This document shows positions 1 through 12,878 of a DNA stretch of 64,000 bases, one piece after another (within the stretch, counting starts at the first letter, position 1; every line of letters starts with the position of its first letter). Made by a program: the position numbers and the translations under genes. The notes beneath the pieces were generated by a model. It had not been told where the DNA came from. It did not search any database and saw only the letters and a list, made by a program, of their open reading frames with translations. This stretch comes from Escallonia rubra (lineage: Eukaryota > Streptophyta > Magnoliopsida > Escalloniales > Escalloniaceae). The stretch is taken from positions 62,001 to 126,000 of the forward strand of contig JAVXUO010000610.1 of the NCBI GenBank assembly GCA_033065855.1. Direction: 5' to 3'.

Positions 1-138
1 AACCCACATGAACGTATCATAATGATCCTATTCATGATCCAAACATAGGCCAAAATAAAAGGATTTCGGAACATACAGCCAGCTTGCAACAGCTAAGCAG
101 AGATTGAGGACCTGCATTCATTATTAGCTCCATAATAC

Positions 139-147
139 TATATAAAG
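139..147 (+). promoter_or_regulatory. Probable TATA box of the XTH gene
   Basis: A TATATAAAG motif lies about 40 bases before the first ATG of the XTH gene. If used, it implies a very short 5' leader of roughly 10-15 bases. Supported by motif and position only. Confidence 0.5.
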
Positions 148-184
148 ATCAGTTCACAACATGTTTTTTGGACTGTAAAAAAAT

Positions 185-1585
185 ATGGCGTTTTCGCAAG
201 ACAAATTACTTATGTTAAGCCTCCTAGTCGTCGGGATTACAGGCGGGGTTTTGGCACGGGGTGCAGTTTACACAACGCCAAAAGTTGAGCGATTAACAGA
301 CTTGTTCAGTCATGTCTCAGTTACTCAGGGGTTCTCTCAGTCTTTTGGAGGCTCTAATATTCATCTGATTAACAATGGGACCAATGTTGATCTTGTTTTG
401 GACAAATCCTCAGGTAATATCCTTCACAAATAATGTCGTATGTTAGTAGTAAATAAGTTCATTTTCGAGTGTATGTTTAGTTTTTCTTCTTTTGGTTCCT
501 TTGCAGGTTCTGGATTGGTCTCCAAGAACAAATACTACTACGGATTTTTCAGCGCGGCAATCAAGCTGCCTGCTGGTTTCACATCAGGAGTTGTAGTAGC
601 CTTTTACGTCAGTTCCTTCCTCTGATACAGACAGTAGTATATCTTCAAAGTTAGATACAATTTCCCATATTATTACATGCCTAAAATAGCAATTTTTTTT
701 CTGATATTCACATAGATGGAACTGTACTTCATCAATCATAATTACTTGACGCGTTCTTTGGATGAGAATTTGCATTGATTGGTTATGGAAAGATGAATAT
801 ATAATGCACAAACTAGGTTCATGCATCAAACAAGTAGATGTAAATGCAGGTATGGGCAAGTTCATCTGTCTAATACAGATCTTCTCTCCCATATTCAGTT
901 GTCCAATGCAGATCTTTTCCCCCACAACCATGATGAGATTGATTTTGAATTGCTTGGCCACGAGAAGAGAAGAGATTGGGTCCTTCAAACAAATATATAT
1001 GGAAATGGGAGTGTCAACGTAGGAAGAGAGGAGAAATTTTACTTGTGGTTTGACCCAACTGAGCAGTTTCATGAATACAGCATACTCTGGAACAATCACC
1101 ATACAGTGTAAGATCATCAAAACTGACAGAAGTTTTTCTCATCCGATCCTTTTAACCATTGCTGATCGACTGAGTAATGCAGGTTTTTGGTGGACAATGT
1201 ACCGGTAAGAGAGGTGATCCACAATGGTGCTATCTCTTCTGTTTATCCATCAAAGGCCATGTCCGCTTATGCCACAATATGGGACGCATCACAGTGGGCT
1301 ACACACGGAGGAAAATACCCAGTTAATTACAAGTATGCGCCATTCATCGCGTCAATTAAAGATATCGAAATGGAAGGGTGCATAATGCACCCGATGGACT
1401 CGGCTCCTCCATGTTCGAAAAAGGCCATTTCAAGCTTGGACCCTCTCGAGGGAGAAGAGTTTGTCAAGCTATCGCAGCAACAGATAGTGGGGTTGGATTG
1501 GGCAAGAAGGAAACATATGTTTTACTCATATTGCAAAGATACATCCAGATATAAAGTTTTACCACCAGAGTGCAATGCTAAGTAG
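185..1585 (+). CDS. XTH: Xyloglucan endotransglucosylase/hydrolase (XTH), 4 exons
   Basis: Glycoside hydrolase family 16 enzyme that cuts and rejoins (or hydrolyses) xyloglucan in the cell wall. Exons 185-413, 507-607, 899-1107 and 1183-1585 give 313 residues with phases that fit exactly. A hydrophobic signal peptide occupies roughly residues 1-25. The active-site motif [10 protein letters not shown] holds the nucleophile E123 and acid/base E127, followed by an NGS glycosylation sequon typical of the family. The C-terminal XET domain has the conserved cysteines (PPC, YSYC, PPEC). The start is the first ATG after a TATA box. Exon 3 begins in the second copy of a short tandem duplication, and the alternative AGs nearby break the frame. 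The subgroup is uncertain; the C-terminal tail resembles group III members, whereas the active site is a standard XTH one. Confidence 0.93.
867..924 (+). repeat. 33-bp-period tandem duplication across an XTH splice acceptor
   Basis: Two similar 25-base units start at 867 and 900 (TGTCTAATACAGATCTTCTC and TGTCCAATGCAGATCTTTTC, continuing a few bases). The first lies in intron 2; the second supplies the first codons of exon 3. Only the AG at 897-898 keeps the frame. Confidence 0.8.
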
Positions 1586-2492
1586 TTTATTACATTTTTC
1601 TTTGCTTCAAAGTTTTAAATGTACTAGGATAGAGATGAATAACTTCATAAAGGTTCACATGGATCCCAATATGGTGTCTTAGTGAAGAACCATTAAACCA
1701 AGTTCTTTGTATGGACAGATCAATAAACAAATAGAATCCATTTTACCCGAAAACAAGTAGTTCTGTCTTGGATGATAGACAAAATTATGTAAGTCAATTG
1801 TTGTTTCAATAGGTGGCCCGGATTGCCAGACATTCTGAGTGAGCTGCATACCATGACTTCATGCTTCAAAAGTTCAGCTGGCTAGGCACTGTATGAGAAT
1901 CTGCCAATCAAGGAATCCAGCTAATAACAGCCAACATTTTCTAGTGAATATTGCAGATTTGACTAATATCTAGACAGGACAAGCTGATTGTAGGGTCTTA
2001 AGAGACCCACAGAGTTAACCATGTTGGTTTCTCTTGCATTTCTATCAGCCGATGTTGATCTAGAGTTGTCCAAACGCAAAAAATTCTCAAAGGAAAGTCA
2101 TTGGTTAAGTTGACAGTGAAGGCTATGGGCAAGGTCGATGGACCACAACTAGAATGGAGGCCTTAATATACAATCAGGCGCTTCCCTATGGTTCTTGGGG
2201 TGGGGGGCGGCCGGGTGGGAGGAGGGTTGGTTTAACGTACAAACTAGAGAAACAAACAATTATAGAAACAAAAGTTCGCTTCGTCCTAATGCCCCACAAA
2301 AGTAGAACCTTAATTTATAAATGATAGGTTTCAACAAAATTGACAACTTTTTTCCAATAAGCCTAGCATTATTGCAACATTATTGTCCTGTTGCATCATC
2401 TCAAAGAGAGAAGCTTTTAATCCTTTTATCATCATCATCATCATCATAATGTTGTGATTGTAGCCTACAGATCTTGATGCTGTTTCTCAATT
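1586..2492. other. Intergenic spacer between convergent XTH and ALDH genes
   Basis: Holds the 3' untranslated regions of the XTH gene (+) and the first ALDH gene (-). There is a short G-rich tract near 2197-2225 and an ATC/CAT trinucleotide run at 2428-2447. No further gene seen. Confidence 0.7.
2428..2447. repeat. (ATC)n microsatellite
   Basis: Short run of CAT/ATC triplets just beyond the stop codon of the first ALDH gene. A similar, longer run lies at the matching place after the second ALDH gene. Confidence 0.8.
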
Positions 2493-5400
2493 TTACAGCC
2501 ATGCTGGATTCTTCAGTGGAGTCACAACAGCCTTCACTTGCAGGTAATTTTTAAGGCTGTATTCTCCCTTTTCTCTGCCATGTCCACTCATTTTGTATCC
2601 ACCAAATGGAATCGCAGCATCAAAGATATCAAAGCAGTTAATCCATACAGTCCCGACTCTCAATGCTCGTGTCAAGGTGTTGGCAGTGTCAATGTTATGT
2701 GTAAATACGCCGGCAGCCAGTCCATAGCGACTGGCATTTGCCCTTCGTATCACTTCGCCAAGATCCCTGTAATATGATAACCAATTGGTACAAGTGGGTA
2801 GACATGATGCTTTAAGGAACAGAATCAAACATCTATGTTGGTCATGCACTCACTTAAATTTTAAGATTGACTGCACTGGACCAAAGATCTCATCCTTAGC
2901 AATCAACATGTCATCCTGACATTAATTATAATAATTAGTTGTGATTATAAACTAATCTCCTTAGTGAAAAGGTAACTGGGGTACTGTTCCTTGTCTAAAA
3001 TATACCTTCACATCAGAGAAAACAGTGGGCTTAATGTAGTATCCTTTGGTGCCCATTCTCTCACCTCCACTTTCCAGAGAAGCTCCACTTTCAATTCCAG
3101 ATTGTATGAACATCAGGATCTTTTCATATTGCTTTAAGTCAATCTGCTTATCGTAATACACGGTCATTAGTCATCCCTATGTGCAGGGCTTAATGCAAAA
3201 TAGTGAACGCTGGCTGCAAACTTTCCACCTAATCCAAATAAGCAGCAGATGCAATAGCAATGCAAAAGAAGCAATAACTGCAACAAACTTACCTGAGGAC
3301 CTTGCTCAACTCCCTCCTTAAATGGATCACCAACAACACGACTGCTAGCACGCGCCTTTGCCTTTTCTACGAATTCGTCATACACACGTTCATGAACATA
3401 TGTACGCGAACCAGCACAGCAGCATTGTCCCTGCCAGTTGCGTGAAAATTCTAAATAAGGAATTCTAACTTCCATGACCTACCCCTTCTAGGAAACTAGT
3501 CGTTTGGTTATACCTGGTTAAAGAATACAGCAAAGTGGGCTAGTTCGACAGCTTTGTCCACATCAGCATCCTCGCATACAATAAAAGGGGATTTCCCCCC
3601 AAGTTCTAATGTCACTGGCTTAAGATTGCTTTTAGCAGCCAATTCAAGAACAATTTTTCCTGTTTCCGTAGATCCAGTAAAAGCAAGCTGCAAAGATCAA
3701 ACAAACTTTGATTAGATCCAGTGGCAAATCGGAGATTCTTAACCTAGTTAAGTAAGCAAAGAGCAAAAAATATATGTGGAGTTACCTTGTCTACATCCAT
3801 ATGACTACAAAGAGCAGTACCAGCTGTCCGACCAAAGCCCGAAACCACATTAAGAACTCCTGAAGGAAGCCCAGCCTGTACCGAAGATAATCTAATAAAA
3901 ACAGATATTGAGAAAACTCATGAACAAGATGAGAAGTACGATTAGACATTCTTGAATGTGACCCAATAATGACAACAGTTTATATGTCCCTCATAAGCAA
4001 GACGAATGTAGTACGCAGACATTGTTCAAAATGATCCCATAATTTCAACAGTTGACAAAATACACTACCTCGTGTAATAGCTTTGCTGCATAGAGAGCAG
4101 ACAATGGTGTCTGCTCAGCTGTCTTCAGAACAACAGTGTTACCGCATGCTAACGCAGGCCCAACTTTCCAAGCAAACATTAGAAGCGGAAAGTTCCAGGG
4201 AATAATCTGGCCAGCAACACCAATTGGTTCATGCAAAGTCTGCACGTGAAACGATCCATCTGCAGGAACAGTAAGCCCATGAACTTTATCTGCCCAACCT
4301 GCAGACATGTAGATAGAGAACATAGTATGTATATAGAAACATTAACATGTAGGATGGCATGTAATATTGTTTGCAATTCACCTATGACCCACCAGCATAA
4401 TATCTAAAAAGCCGTGTGAACATTGGTACTTCAACCTTAGCAGACTGTTTAAATGGCTTGCCATTGTCCCAAGTCTCAAGAGCCGCGATTTCATCATTAT
4501 GTTTTTCAAGTAAATCAGCAAAACGCAGCATTATTCTTGATCTTTCCTGCATGTATTGAACAGTATAGTGTTACTTGTATCTCTCCTTTGTAGTTTATGG
4601 AACAGACATTGATGAGATGATTACATAGGCAGTCATTTTGGGCCATCGCCCTTCATCGAAAGCCTTGCGAGCAGCTGCTACTGCTCGGTTGATGTCTTCT
4701 GCATCACCTTCAGCAACATGAGCAATCACATCTCCTGTCCTGGGGTCCAAAGTTGGGAAAGTTTTCCCTGATGCCACAACATGCTAAAAGCATAAGTTCA
4801 GCACATGAAATAAGATCAAATATATATGAGAAACTAACAATCAAACACTAGAAAATTTTATGTGCATATGAATGATTGAGACAAGAATTAAAGTAATCAC
4901 ATCCCTATAAATTTCATTCCGCCACATTACCACTGTGCTACAACAGTCATTTACGTGAATAAAAGCTCACCTGATGCTGCACTGACAAATTGTCCATCAA
5001 TAAGCAGCTTTGTATAATGTACATTCACGGATGGCTTGATTGGTTCCTCAATAGCAGCGGCAGTGCTATAGTTGCAAGTTCCTCGGCCTTGGTAAGGACG
5101 CTTCCCTAAACAAAATGAATGATTTTGGTAGAAAAAAATAGTGAAGACTTAAAGCTTAACATTCTGGGGAAGTAACGATGGAGGCCTATGAAAATTAATT
5201 TGTAACATTCAAGGAAGCCTGGAGAGTTAATTGTTACAAGTTCCGAGCCTCCTCGATGGAGTCCACGTGGAATTTTGCCATTTTAGTATGGCAACCCATA
5301 CTTGGTGACCGTTTTCGGGTTCTAACAAAATCATGAAAAACTATTCGTTACAACAATGACAGTAATTCCGAATCAATTGGGACCATTTGGAGGCCCAAGG

Positions 5401-5943
5401 TGTAGATGGGTGCCCATTGGAGCTCTATTTTGATGGCCAAATGGAAGATGATGTGTTTTTGGATACTTTGTGTTTAGGAGAAAGTGCTCACAAATCACAA
5501 GTTAGAGATGTTTGTCTTTTTGAGAACGAGTCTAATTCATCAGATATGTACACTGACCAGCCACATTCATAACATCAGAGTTCATTTTAATTGCATAAGA
5601 CACACGAAATGCACTCTCAAATCATTTGGACTTCTTGTGATCTCTGATCCTCGAAAAAACTGGTGAATAATACCTTAGACATATATATTACATGCATAAA
5701 CGTTTATATAGAGTTAGCCAAGTGCAAGAGGTTCCCATCACTCCTAGTTATTATCGAGAAGTTCTTTCACGTTTAACATCTTGCCCTCCAGAACGGTGGA
5801 GCCAAGAACGAGCTTCCAACGTGTACCAAGGATCATCGGTATGAATGTCAACATGACAGGGAGAAATGGTTAGCATTACCTGGAGAAAGATAACCAACAG
5901 AAGGAGGAAAGAAGGAGCGAGAGAGAATTCTTCGAGCTGCCAT
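2493..5943 (-). CDS. ALDH2B: Mitochondrial aldehyde dehydrogenase, ALDH2B type, copy A (11 exons)
   Basis: NAD-dependent oxidation of aldehydes such as acetaldehyde to acids, predicted in the mitochondrial matrix. Exons, in transcript order: 5943-5880, 5105-4971, 4767-4625, 4546-4393, 4298-4069, 3875-3786, 3687-3514, 3430-3293, 3143-3006, 2915-2854 and 2766-2493. All phases join to give 533 residues. Exon 1 encodes an Arg/Ser-rich presequence beginning [12 protein letters not shown]. Visible family motifs are IIPWNFP, the nucleotide-site GSTETGK, the general base E300 in LELGGKSP, and the nucleophile C334 in GQCCCAG. The E-to-C spacing of 34 equals that of human ALDH2 (E268/C302). It lies head to tail with copy B, whose stop is about 660 bases upstream, so its promoter is short. 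No frameshift or stop was found. Conservation is strong, and exon 1 was placed by phase and presequence character. Confidence 0.94.
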
Positions 5944-6603
5944 TGTGCAAAGTACAACCCCAATTTGCCTATGTATTCCGTCGAAAATGTATCTAGACTT
6001 CCATATCCAAATCTTGGGTTAGTCTCTCTTTCAGTGGTTCAGCAGTAACAAGAGCTGAGTACGGAGAAAGAAAGAAAGAAAAGAAAAGAAAAGAAACAGA
6101 ATTACTCTTCTTCAGCAAGAATTACCGGATCCAAATGCATCTCTGTTCACTAATTCAATGTGCAAGGATCCTGAGAACAAGGATCTTGTTACTAGCTTTA
6201 AGTGACCAATTTAAGGGAAAGTCATAACCCAAAAATCCAAGGACATGCATTAGCTACTTTTGCGCTCGGCCAACTGCTTTTGCGGCAATTTGGGCCGAGG
6301 AAGAAATCCCTGGTACTTAACAAGTTTGTTTCCCCAGTAAAAGACATGACGTTTAACTTGTCAAAACGCAGAGTAATCGGTATGTGGTTGCAAGAGATTA
6401 CAGAATCTAGCAAAGAGTTTCAAGTATTGTATTGCAGCATCTCAAAAACAACTAATGTGTTATAATCATCATCATCATCATCATCATCACCATCACCATC
6501 ACCATCACCGCCACCGCCACCGCCAGCATCATGCTAGATGCAATCTGAGTGAGGTCTTCTTATCTTTGTTATTTCAATGGACGTGAACTTGGGTAGAAGA
6601 GAT
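5944..6603. other. Short spacer between the two ALDH copies
   Basis: Contains the promoter and leader of copy A (purine-rich GAAA/GAAAA run at about 6065-6097 just upstream) and the 3' untranslated region of copy B. No coding sequence seen. Confidence 0.7.
6465..6532. repeat. Compound ATC/CAC/CGC microsatellite
   Basis: Triplet repeat that changes from (ATC)n to (ACC/ATC)n to (CGC/CAC)n, about 70 bases downstream of the copy B stop codon, on the transcript's 3' side. It is probably transcribed in the 3' untranslated region. Confidence 0.9.
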
Positions 6604-9600
6604 CTACAACCACGCTGGATTCTTCAATGCGGTCACGACGGCCTTCACTTGCAAGTAGTTTTTGAGACTGTATTCTCCCTTCTCTCTGCCCTGTCCACTC
6701 ATCTTGTATCCACCAAAAGGAATTGCGGCATCAAAGGTATCGAAGCAATTAATCCATACGGTCCCAACTCTCAGTGCTCGCATCAAGGTGTTCGCGGTGT
6801 CGAGGCTCTGCGTAAAGATCCCCGCAGCCAGTCCATAGCGACTGGCATTTGCCCTCCGTACCACTTCGTCAAGGTCCCTGCATTTAGAATGCAAATTGTT
6901 GCAAGTGAAGAGGAATAATGCTCTAATAAATGGGATTTACATGTAAATTGCTTGCCACTCACTTATATTTTAGGATTGACTGCACGGGCCCGAAAATCTC
7001 ATCCTTGGCAATCAACATGTCTTCCTGACATAGGTAATAACATGTTAGTTTTGACAGTAAGTTATAACTTTCATAGTGGAACCACACTAACGATTTATTC
7101 ATGATGAAAAGAGGCATACCTGAACATTAGAGAAAACAGTAGGCTTAATATAGTAGCCCTGGGTGCCAAATCTCTCGCCTCCACTTTCAAGGGAAGCTCC
7201 GCTTTCAATCCCAGACCTTATATATTTCAGAATTTTCTCAAATTGCTCTGAGTCAATCTGATTCGATAAAGAATGCTGCATTTAAAATCGGAAGGAGGAA
7301 ACCCAACAATTTGACACTTGTTGGGGAAAAACGGGTTTTTGAACATCTGTAGTGCGCCTCCCTTTGTGACAAAGGTACAAAAAAAAATCTGAGTGCCTGG
7401 CGATGAGCAATTCCTAATTCTCCCACCCTATTGAAGTAATCTACACTAGTCGACCTACATGGTCAGCCAAATATATTCTGTGTCGCATTTTCTATCAAAG
7501 TGTGTTCTCATTGTTTTTCACTTTTGCCTCTAGTGCAAAAGTGCAATATAAATCAAATCTGTTGAATGATGCTGCCAAAAATTCCCCATCAAACGTATAC
7601 TAATAGATAATGGTTGGAGCTCTCCAGAGAAGCAGCAGAATGGAAGATTGGTGTAAAACGTAAAATGAATGTATACCGAGAACTACTAAAATTTACCTGA
7701 GGACCTTGTTCAACTCCCGCCTTGAATGGATCACCAACAACACGCTTCATAGCACGTGCCTTCGCCTTCTCAACGAATTCGTCATATACACGTTCATGAA
7801 CATATGTACGAGATCCCGCACAGCAGCATTGTCCCTGCACGTAATACAGGAAAGTTGGAATCAATCTTGCTTCCATGACTTACCCCTTTCAAGAAAGTAC
7901 TGATCGACGTTACCTGGTTAAAGAATAGAGCAAAGTGGGCCATCTCAACAGCATTATCCACATCAGCATCCTCGCATACAATGAAAGGAGATTTTCCCCC
8001 AAGTTCCAAAGTCACTGGCTTAAGATTGCTTCTAGCCGACAATTCAAGTACAATTTTTCCAGTTTCTGTTGATCCTGTGAAAGCAAGCTGCAAAGTGGTA
8101 GTTACAAGTTAGACCTGGTGGAAGTGCAGGTAACTGAAATGTACTTGTGTACTTTTTGTGTTTCAATGTAAGGTAGCCTCGTCAAAGGGGAGTCCATAAC
8201 ATCTTGATGTTTTCCTGGTAATTAAACTGTTCTGTCTTCCAAAAATGGAAGGGTAAGAAGGTAAAATCACAATAAATGAAAGTAGTTTCATGTCAAGACA
8301 TGTCACAGACACTCTGCAATGTCCTCCAGTGGACTGAAGTCGCTTTAGAAAGAGGCGTGTCTCAGTAGCCTCATGCAAGCACAAATTACACTGCAATGTA
8401 GAATAAGGATGAAAGGCGATCTTATAGTAGGTGACAAGATATGTTTAGTTGCACAAGCTTTGGATCAAACACTATAATCCTCTATCCCACTTCCTATGAG
8501 ATATAAATTCATATTGCGCTGCACCCACACCACCAATTCTTTTGATCTTCCACTTGTCAAAATTTCAGAGCAAACATCTCAATACGCACTAGGAAAGCTA
8601 TATGAGAGCAAGACGAATAGCCTGAAAACCTGAGGATGACACCATAAAGCAACCAAAGAAAAGTGCCAACTAAATCTCCTGGGCAACAGTTTTAGTATGG
8701 TGACATGCATGTTAGTTGTCCTCCTTTCTAATCTGATTGCTGACGTTTAGGCAATTTATGATTTAGAGGATACCCATGTTTCTAGTGTCTTAATTGTATG
8801 TGAATAGTAATTTTTGACCAGTAACAAGTTTATGATGACTGAAGTACGAAGCAATACCTTGTCAACATCCATATGACTGCAAAGAGCTGCACCAGCTGTG
8901 GGACCAAATCCAGAAACTATATTCAGAACACCTGGAGGAAGTCCGGCCTGTCGCAAATATAGTTGAAGTCTAAACAAATAAATAAGATAAAAGCATAGAA
9001 CTCTTACTAGCATAATATAGAACTGCAAAACATATTAGCACAACTTTGGAGGATGCAGTTCGTATTCCTGTGATATTATGCTTTGCATCCTTGAAACAAA
9101 TCTAGAATGATATGTGAACTGAGAACACCAATCATATAACACTATATATGATTCAACTGTTCTTCAAGGACGACTTTGTTCATTGATTTGATTTTTATTT
9201 AATCTCAGAATTTCATTGATAGTTCGTTGTGTACCATAGAAAGCCTAAAACACCTTAGGAATCTAAAAGTTACTCATATGGTTCATCAGGTTGCATCGCA
9301 CTGCAATACATATGTGGGAAGCAAACAAGTTCTTGGAATAGAGCGTGCATGACTCATTAAGATACCTCGTGGAATAGCTTTGCGACAAAGAGAGCGGACA
9401 GTGGTGTCTGTTCTGCTGTCTTCAGAACAACAGTGTTACCACATGCTAATGCAGGCCCAACCTTCCAACCAAACATTACAAGTGGAAAGTTCCAGGGAAT
9501 AATCTGGCCGGCAACACCAATTGGTTCGTGCAGAGTTTGCACATGAAATGATCCATCAGCAGGAATAGTAAGACCATGAATTTTATCAGCCCAGCCTGTA

Positions 9601-12600
9601 TTTTGGAGACAGAAATCTTGGAATTTACCACGAATTTCTCGGGTTGCAAATTTAGGAAAGGTAAAACAGTTGCATATAGTACAATACCCTAACAATTTAC
9701 GTTTGACCTACCAGCATAATATCTGAATAGACGTGTGAACATTGGTACTTCAATCTTGGCAGCTTGTTCAAATGGCTTGCCGTTATCCCAAGTCTCAAGT
9801 GCTGCAATTTCATCATTATGCTTTTCAAGCAAATCAGCAAACCGCAACATTATTCTTTGTCTTTCCTGCATTTGTCGAACAAACTCTTTTAGATGTACAT
9901 TCTCTAGGTGGTGCTTGGCTCAGAACACAAGAGATCAAAGGTTACATAAGCAGTCATTTTCGGCCATGGTCCTTCATCAAAAGCCTTGCGAGCAGCAGCT
10001 ACTGCTCGGTTAATATCTTCCGCATCACCTTCAGCAACATGAGCAATCACATCCCCTGTCCTGGGGTCTAAAGTGGGAAAAGTTTTACCTGTGCAAAAGA
10101 AGCTTCAGATATAAGTTCTACCAAATGAAGTAGTTGATCAAAGATAGATCTCGTTTAAACTCTCAAGGCATCAAAAGAAGATTACTGATGATTAACTGAG
10201 AAAACTATATCTCAAGTCACACAGAAGACAGCAACAAGACTCAACCCCCTAATCCAGACATCCCTGTAGGATGGCTATGCAAGCACATTTGCCAGTTAGC
10301 TACGAGCAGACTTCACGTCAAGGAAGTAATGAAGAGCTAACCTGATGCCGCATCAACAAATTTTCCATCAATAAGAAGCTTGGTATAATTAACATAGACT
10401 GGTGGTTTGATTGGCTCATCAATAGCAGCGGCAGTGCTGTAATGATAAATTCCTCCCAGATGAGAATTCTTCCCTGAAGAAACAACATCTCTTGGTAAAC
10501 TTTCTAATGTAACGGAACAATATGTTGGCAGACAAATCAAAAGGTGAAGGGTATAACTACCGGGCAGAAAACAAAAAGCTTTAAAATTTATAAATCATGG
10601 AAAAGTAACGTTAATTAAGTAAAAGACTGAGTCATAACAAGAAATAACAACCTCAAATATTTTATTTTTGTAGAGCAAAAAGTTGATGTATGTTAAGTAT
10701 TCTGGCATCAACTTTGGGTGAACTAGCATGTCTCATGTTATATTGTTTCACATGACCAAAATATGAGGTCACTTAAGCTAAACTCTGTACTTCTGTTTAT
10801 GAAAGCTTTATCTCTTCGTTGAAAAATGAAATAATGCTCACAGTAATCAGACATTACTGGTTCAACCGACACGCTAGACAAAAACTCAATCAGTAAAATC
10901 CATCTGTTTTGAACTTAGTTTTCAAAAACAGCCCAATTTTGAAAACTGGTTCAAAATACTGAAGGAAAAACTGTCTGTCAAATGCCAATAATTTTTCCAG
11001 TTTTTAAAACTGAACAAAAAACTGAAAACAAAAATTGTTTCAAATGCTACCTTAGTGATGGAAATTAGAGAGAGCCTATTTTAGAAAATTTAGATCCACC
11101 AAACATGAAGCACAGATGAGCAGCACAAACGTTTGATTTTGCATCACTTCAATAGTTCGTAAACGAAGAAAATGAAGTGTGAATTTAAAGGAGTTGTGTA
11201 CAGGCATTTGTTAGTCAAGAAGGTGAAGCATGCTCAGAGGAACTCTAGTTATACATCATGTTAGTCTTACATCCTAATTTTGAGAGAAAAAAAAATGGAA
11301 AAGAAAAGCAAACTACCAAATGTAACACACTTATAGATCCCTAACTTATCCATCCATTCTAATTAAAAAGTACAGATGCCAGGTGAAGTACAAAATCAAT
11401 AATTTCTTTAGGATAACATGACTGGGGTCTTCAAGCATACCATGGGGGAGTTTAAGATAACACAGTTTAGTTGCACCACTAGTACAAGACAAAGACTTAG
11501 ATGATGAAAATGAGGATGATGATGATGGTGGTTTTAGTTGCACAGCTCCTGAGATATAACAGAAGTATGAACCTGACAATATGTTCAATTTCAAAACCTC
11601 CATTTTACTGGGTGAAGAACTCCTAATTAAAGCGAATCTCCACCAGAGTTCGTGAAACTACACGGTTTGTTCACTGCACAGCGAAAGCCCAAGTGGCAGT
11701 GATGATCAATAAAAGGGGCATGAACGAAACGACTTAGTGATAGTTCGTGACTTGAAGCTTGCCCTCAGCCCAAGGTTTTCAATTTATCCCTCTGATATTC
11801 ACATAATCCTAAAACAACTCTCAAGCTAAGCACATTTTCATTCTAGCTAGAAGAAGATGAGGGTAATTAGGCCAACTAAGGTTGCCATTTTCTATTTCTA
11901 TTTACTATTTCCATCTCTAAATTTATGATGTTATCAACTCGCAAATAGAGTCATCCTATCACTTTTTGGCTTGAAAGCTGCTAAAAGCATATTGACCACC
12001 AGTCCTCTCCATTTTTAGCCAAAACCAAAACAGAAAAGGCTGACAATACCGAAAAGGAAAACGGAATAAGAAATCCTTCTGATATGTCCATAATCCTAGA
12101 ACAAATTTTGAGTTAAGTGCATTTTCACTCTAGAAGAAGATGAATGTAATTTAGGCGTACAATTACCCTTTTCCATGTTTGTTTCTATTTCCTGTTTGCA
12201 TCTCACAATCTGTGTGTACGATTTAATAAGTATGATCCCATTACATTTTAGCTAAATTGAAAACAGAAAAGATTAACCGTATATATAAATAAATAAAAAG
12301 GAACAAGAAGTCCCTTTTTTTCAAATTAAAAGCTGGAAACAAAAAAGGCCATCCATGTGGGCAATCATTGCCCATCTTTTCGATAGCATTAATGTCACAG
12401 CACTTATCTGCTCTTTAAGTCCCACGGCAAAAAGTTCGCTGTTTAAGGTTCTACTTACTGCAGTAATAGCAGTTCGTTGATCCCGCATCCACGAGTCATA
12501 CCTTTCAAAATTACGTGACTTCTTTACATTGAAGTCTAACAAACATGCATTCATTCATGCAAAGGACAGCGATCTATTTTATCAGCGAGCGAGCGAGCGA

Positions 12601-12878
12601 GACAAGTACGGCGTGGACAAACATACAAGAGCGTTGAAAATAGACGTTACCATAATCATTCACACCGTCACATAGCTCTTTGACCAAGGACAATCCAGTC
12701 CACAATTAACCAATAACTCAAGAATCAGGTAACGAAAGGGATACAATAAGCATGATCATCTGCAGGAGAAACAAAAGCGAATTGAACACATCTGGCGTGT
12801 ACCTCGATAAAGCGAAGCAGCCGAAGAAGATGAAGTCAGAGAGCGAGAAAGAAGCGATGATATCCTCCGAGCCGCCAT
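6604..12878 (-). CDS. ALDH2B: Mitochondrial aldehyde dehydrogenase, ALDH2B type, copy B (11 exons)
   Basis: Same predicted reaction and location as copy A. Exons in transcript order: 12878-12803, 10473-10342, 10088-9946, 9865-9712, 9595-9366, 8947-8858, 8087-7914, 7834-7697, 7257-7120, 7024-6963 and 6877-6604. They join in phase to give 536 residues. Exons 3-11 have exactly the same lengths as in copy A; only exons 1 and 2 differ. Exon 1 encodes a Ser/Arg-rich presequence ([14 protein letters not shown]), typical for mitochondrial import. Catalytic residues are C337 in GQCCCAG and its partner Glu in LELGGKSP. Intron 1 is long (about 2.3 kb, 10474-12802) and holds an internal duplication. An in-frame ATG near 10540 is intronic, because a good acceptor with the right phase lies at 10474. 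Both copies look intact. Confidence 0.94.
11790..12265. repeat. Diverged tandem duplication inside ALDH copy B intron 1
   Basis: Segments beginning near 11790 and 12076 share a run of matching blocks in the same order: TCTGATAT, CATAATCCTA, CATTTTCA, TCTAG, AGAAGAAGATGA, then a TTTCTATTT region. The period is roughly 285 bases and divergence is high. Presumably an old duplication of intron sequence. Confidence 0.6.

Noticed and set aside
584-1120. 178-residue minus-strand open frame overlapping XTH exons 2-3
   Set aside because: Antisense shadow of the XTH gene; no recognisable domain, and the plus-strand exons are strongly conserved.
5751-5963. 70-residue minus-strand open frame beginning MGLYFAQW
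   Set aside because: Wrong frame; a neighbouring frame from the ATG at 5943 gives the MAARR presequence with correct splice phase.
10474-10540. In-frame ATG upstream of ALDH copy B exon 2 as an alternative start
   Set aside because: A clear acceptor at 10474-10475 joins in phase to the MAARR presequence exon at 12878, matching copy A.
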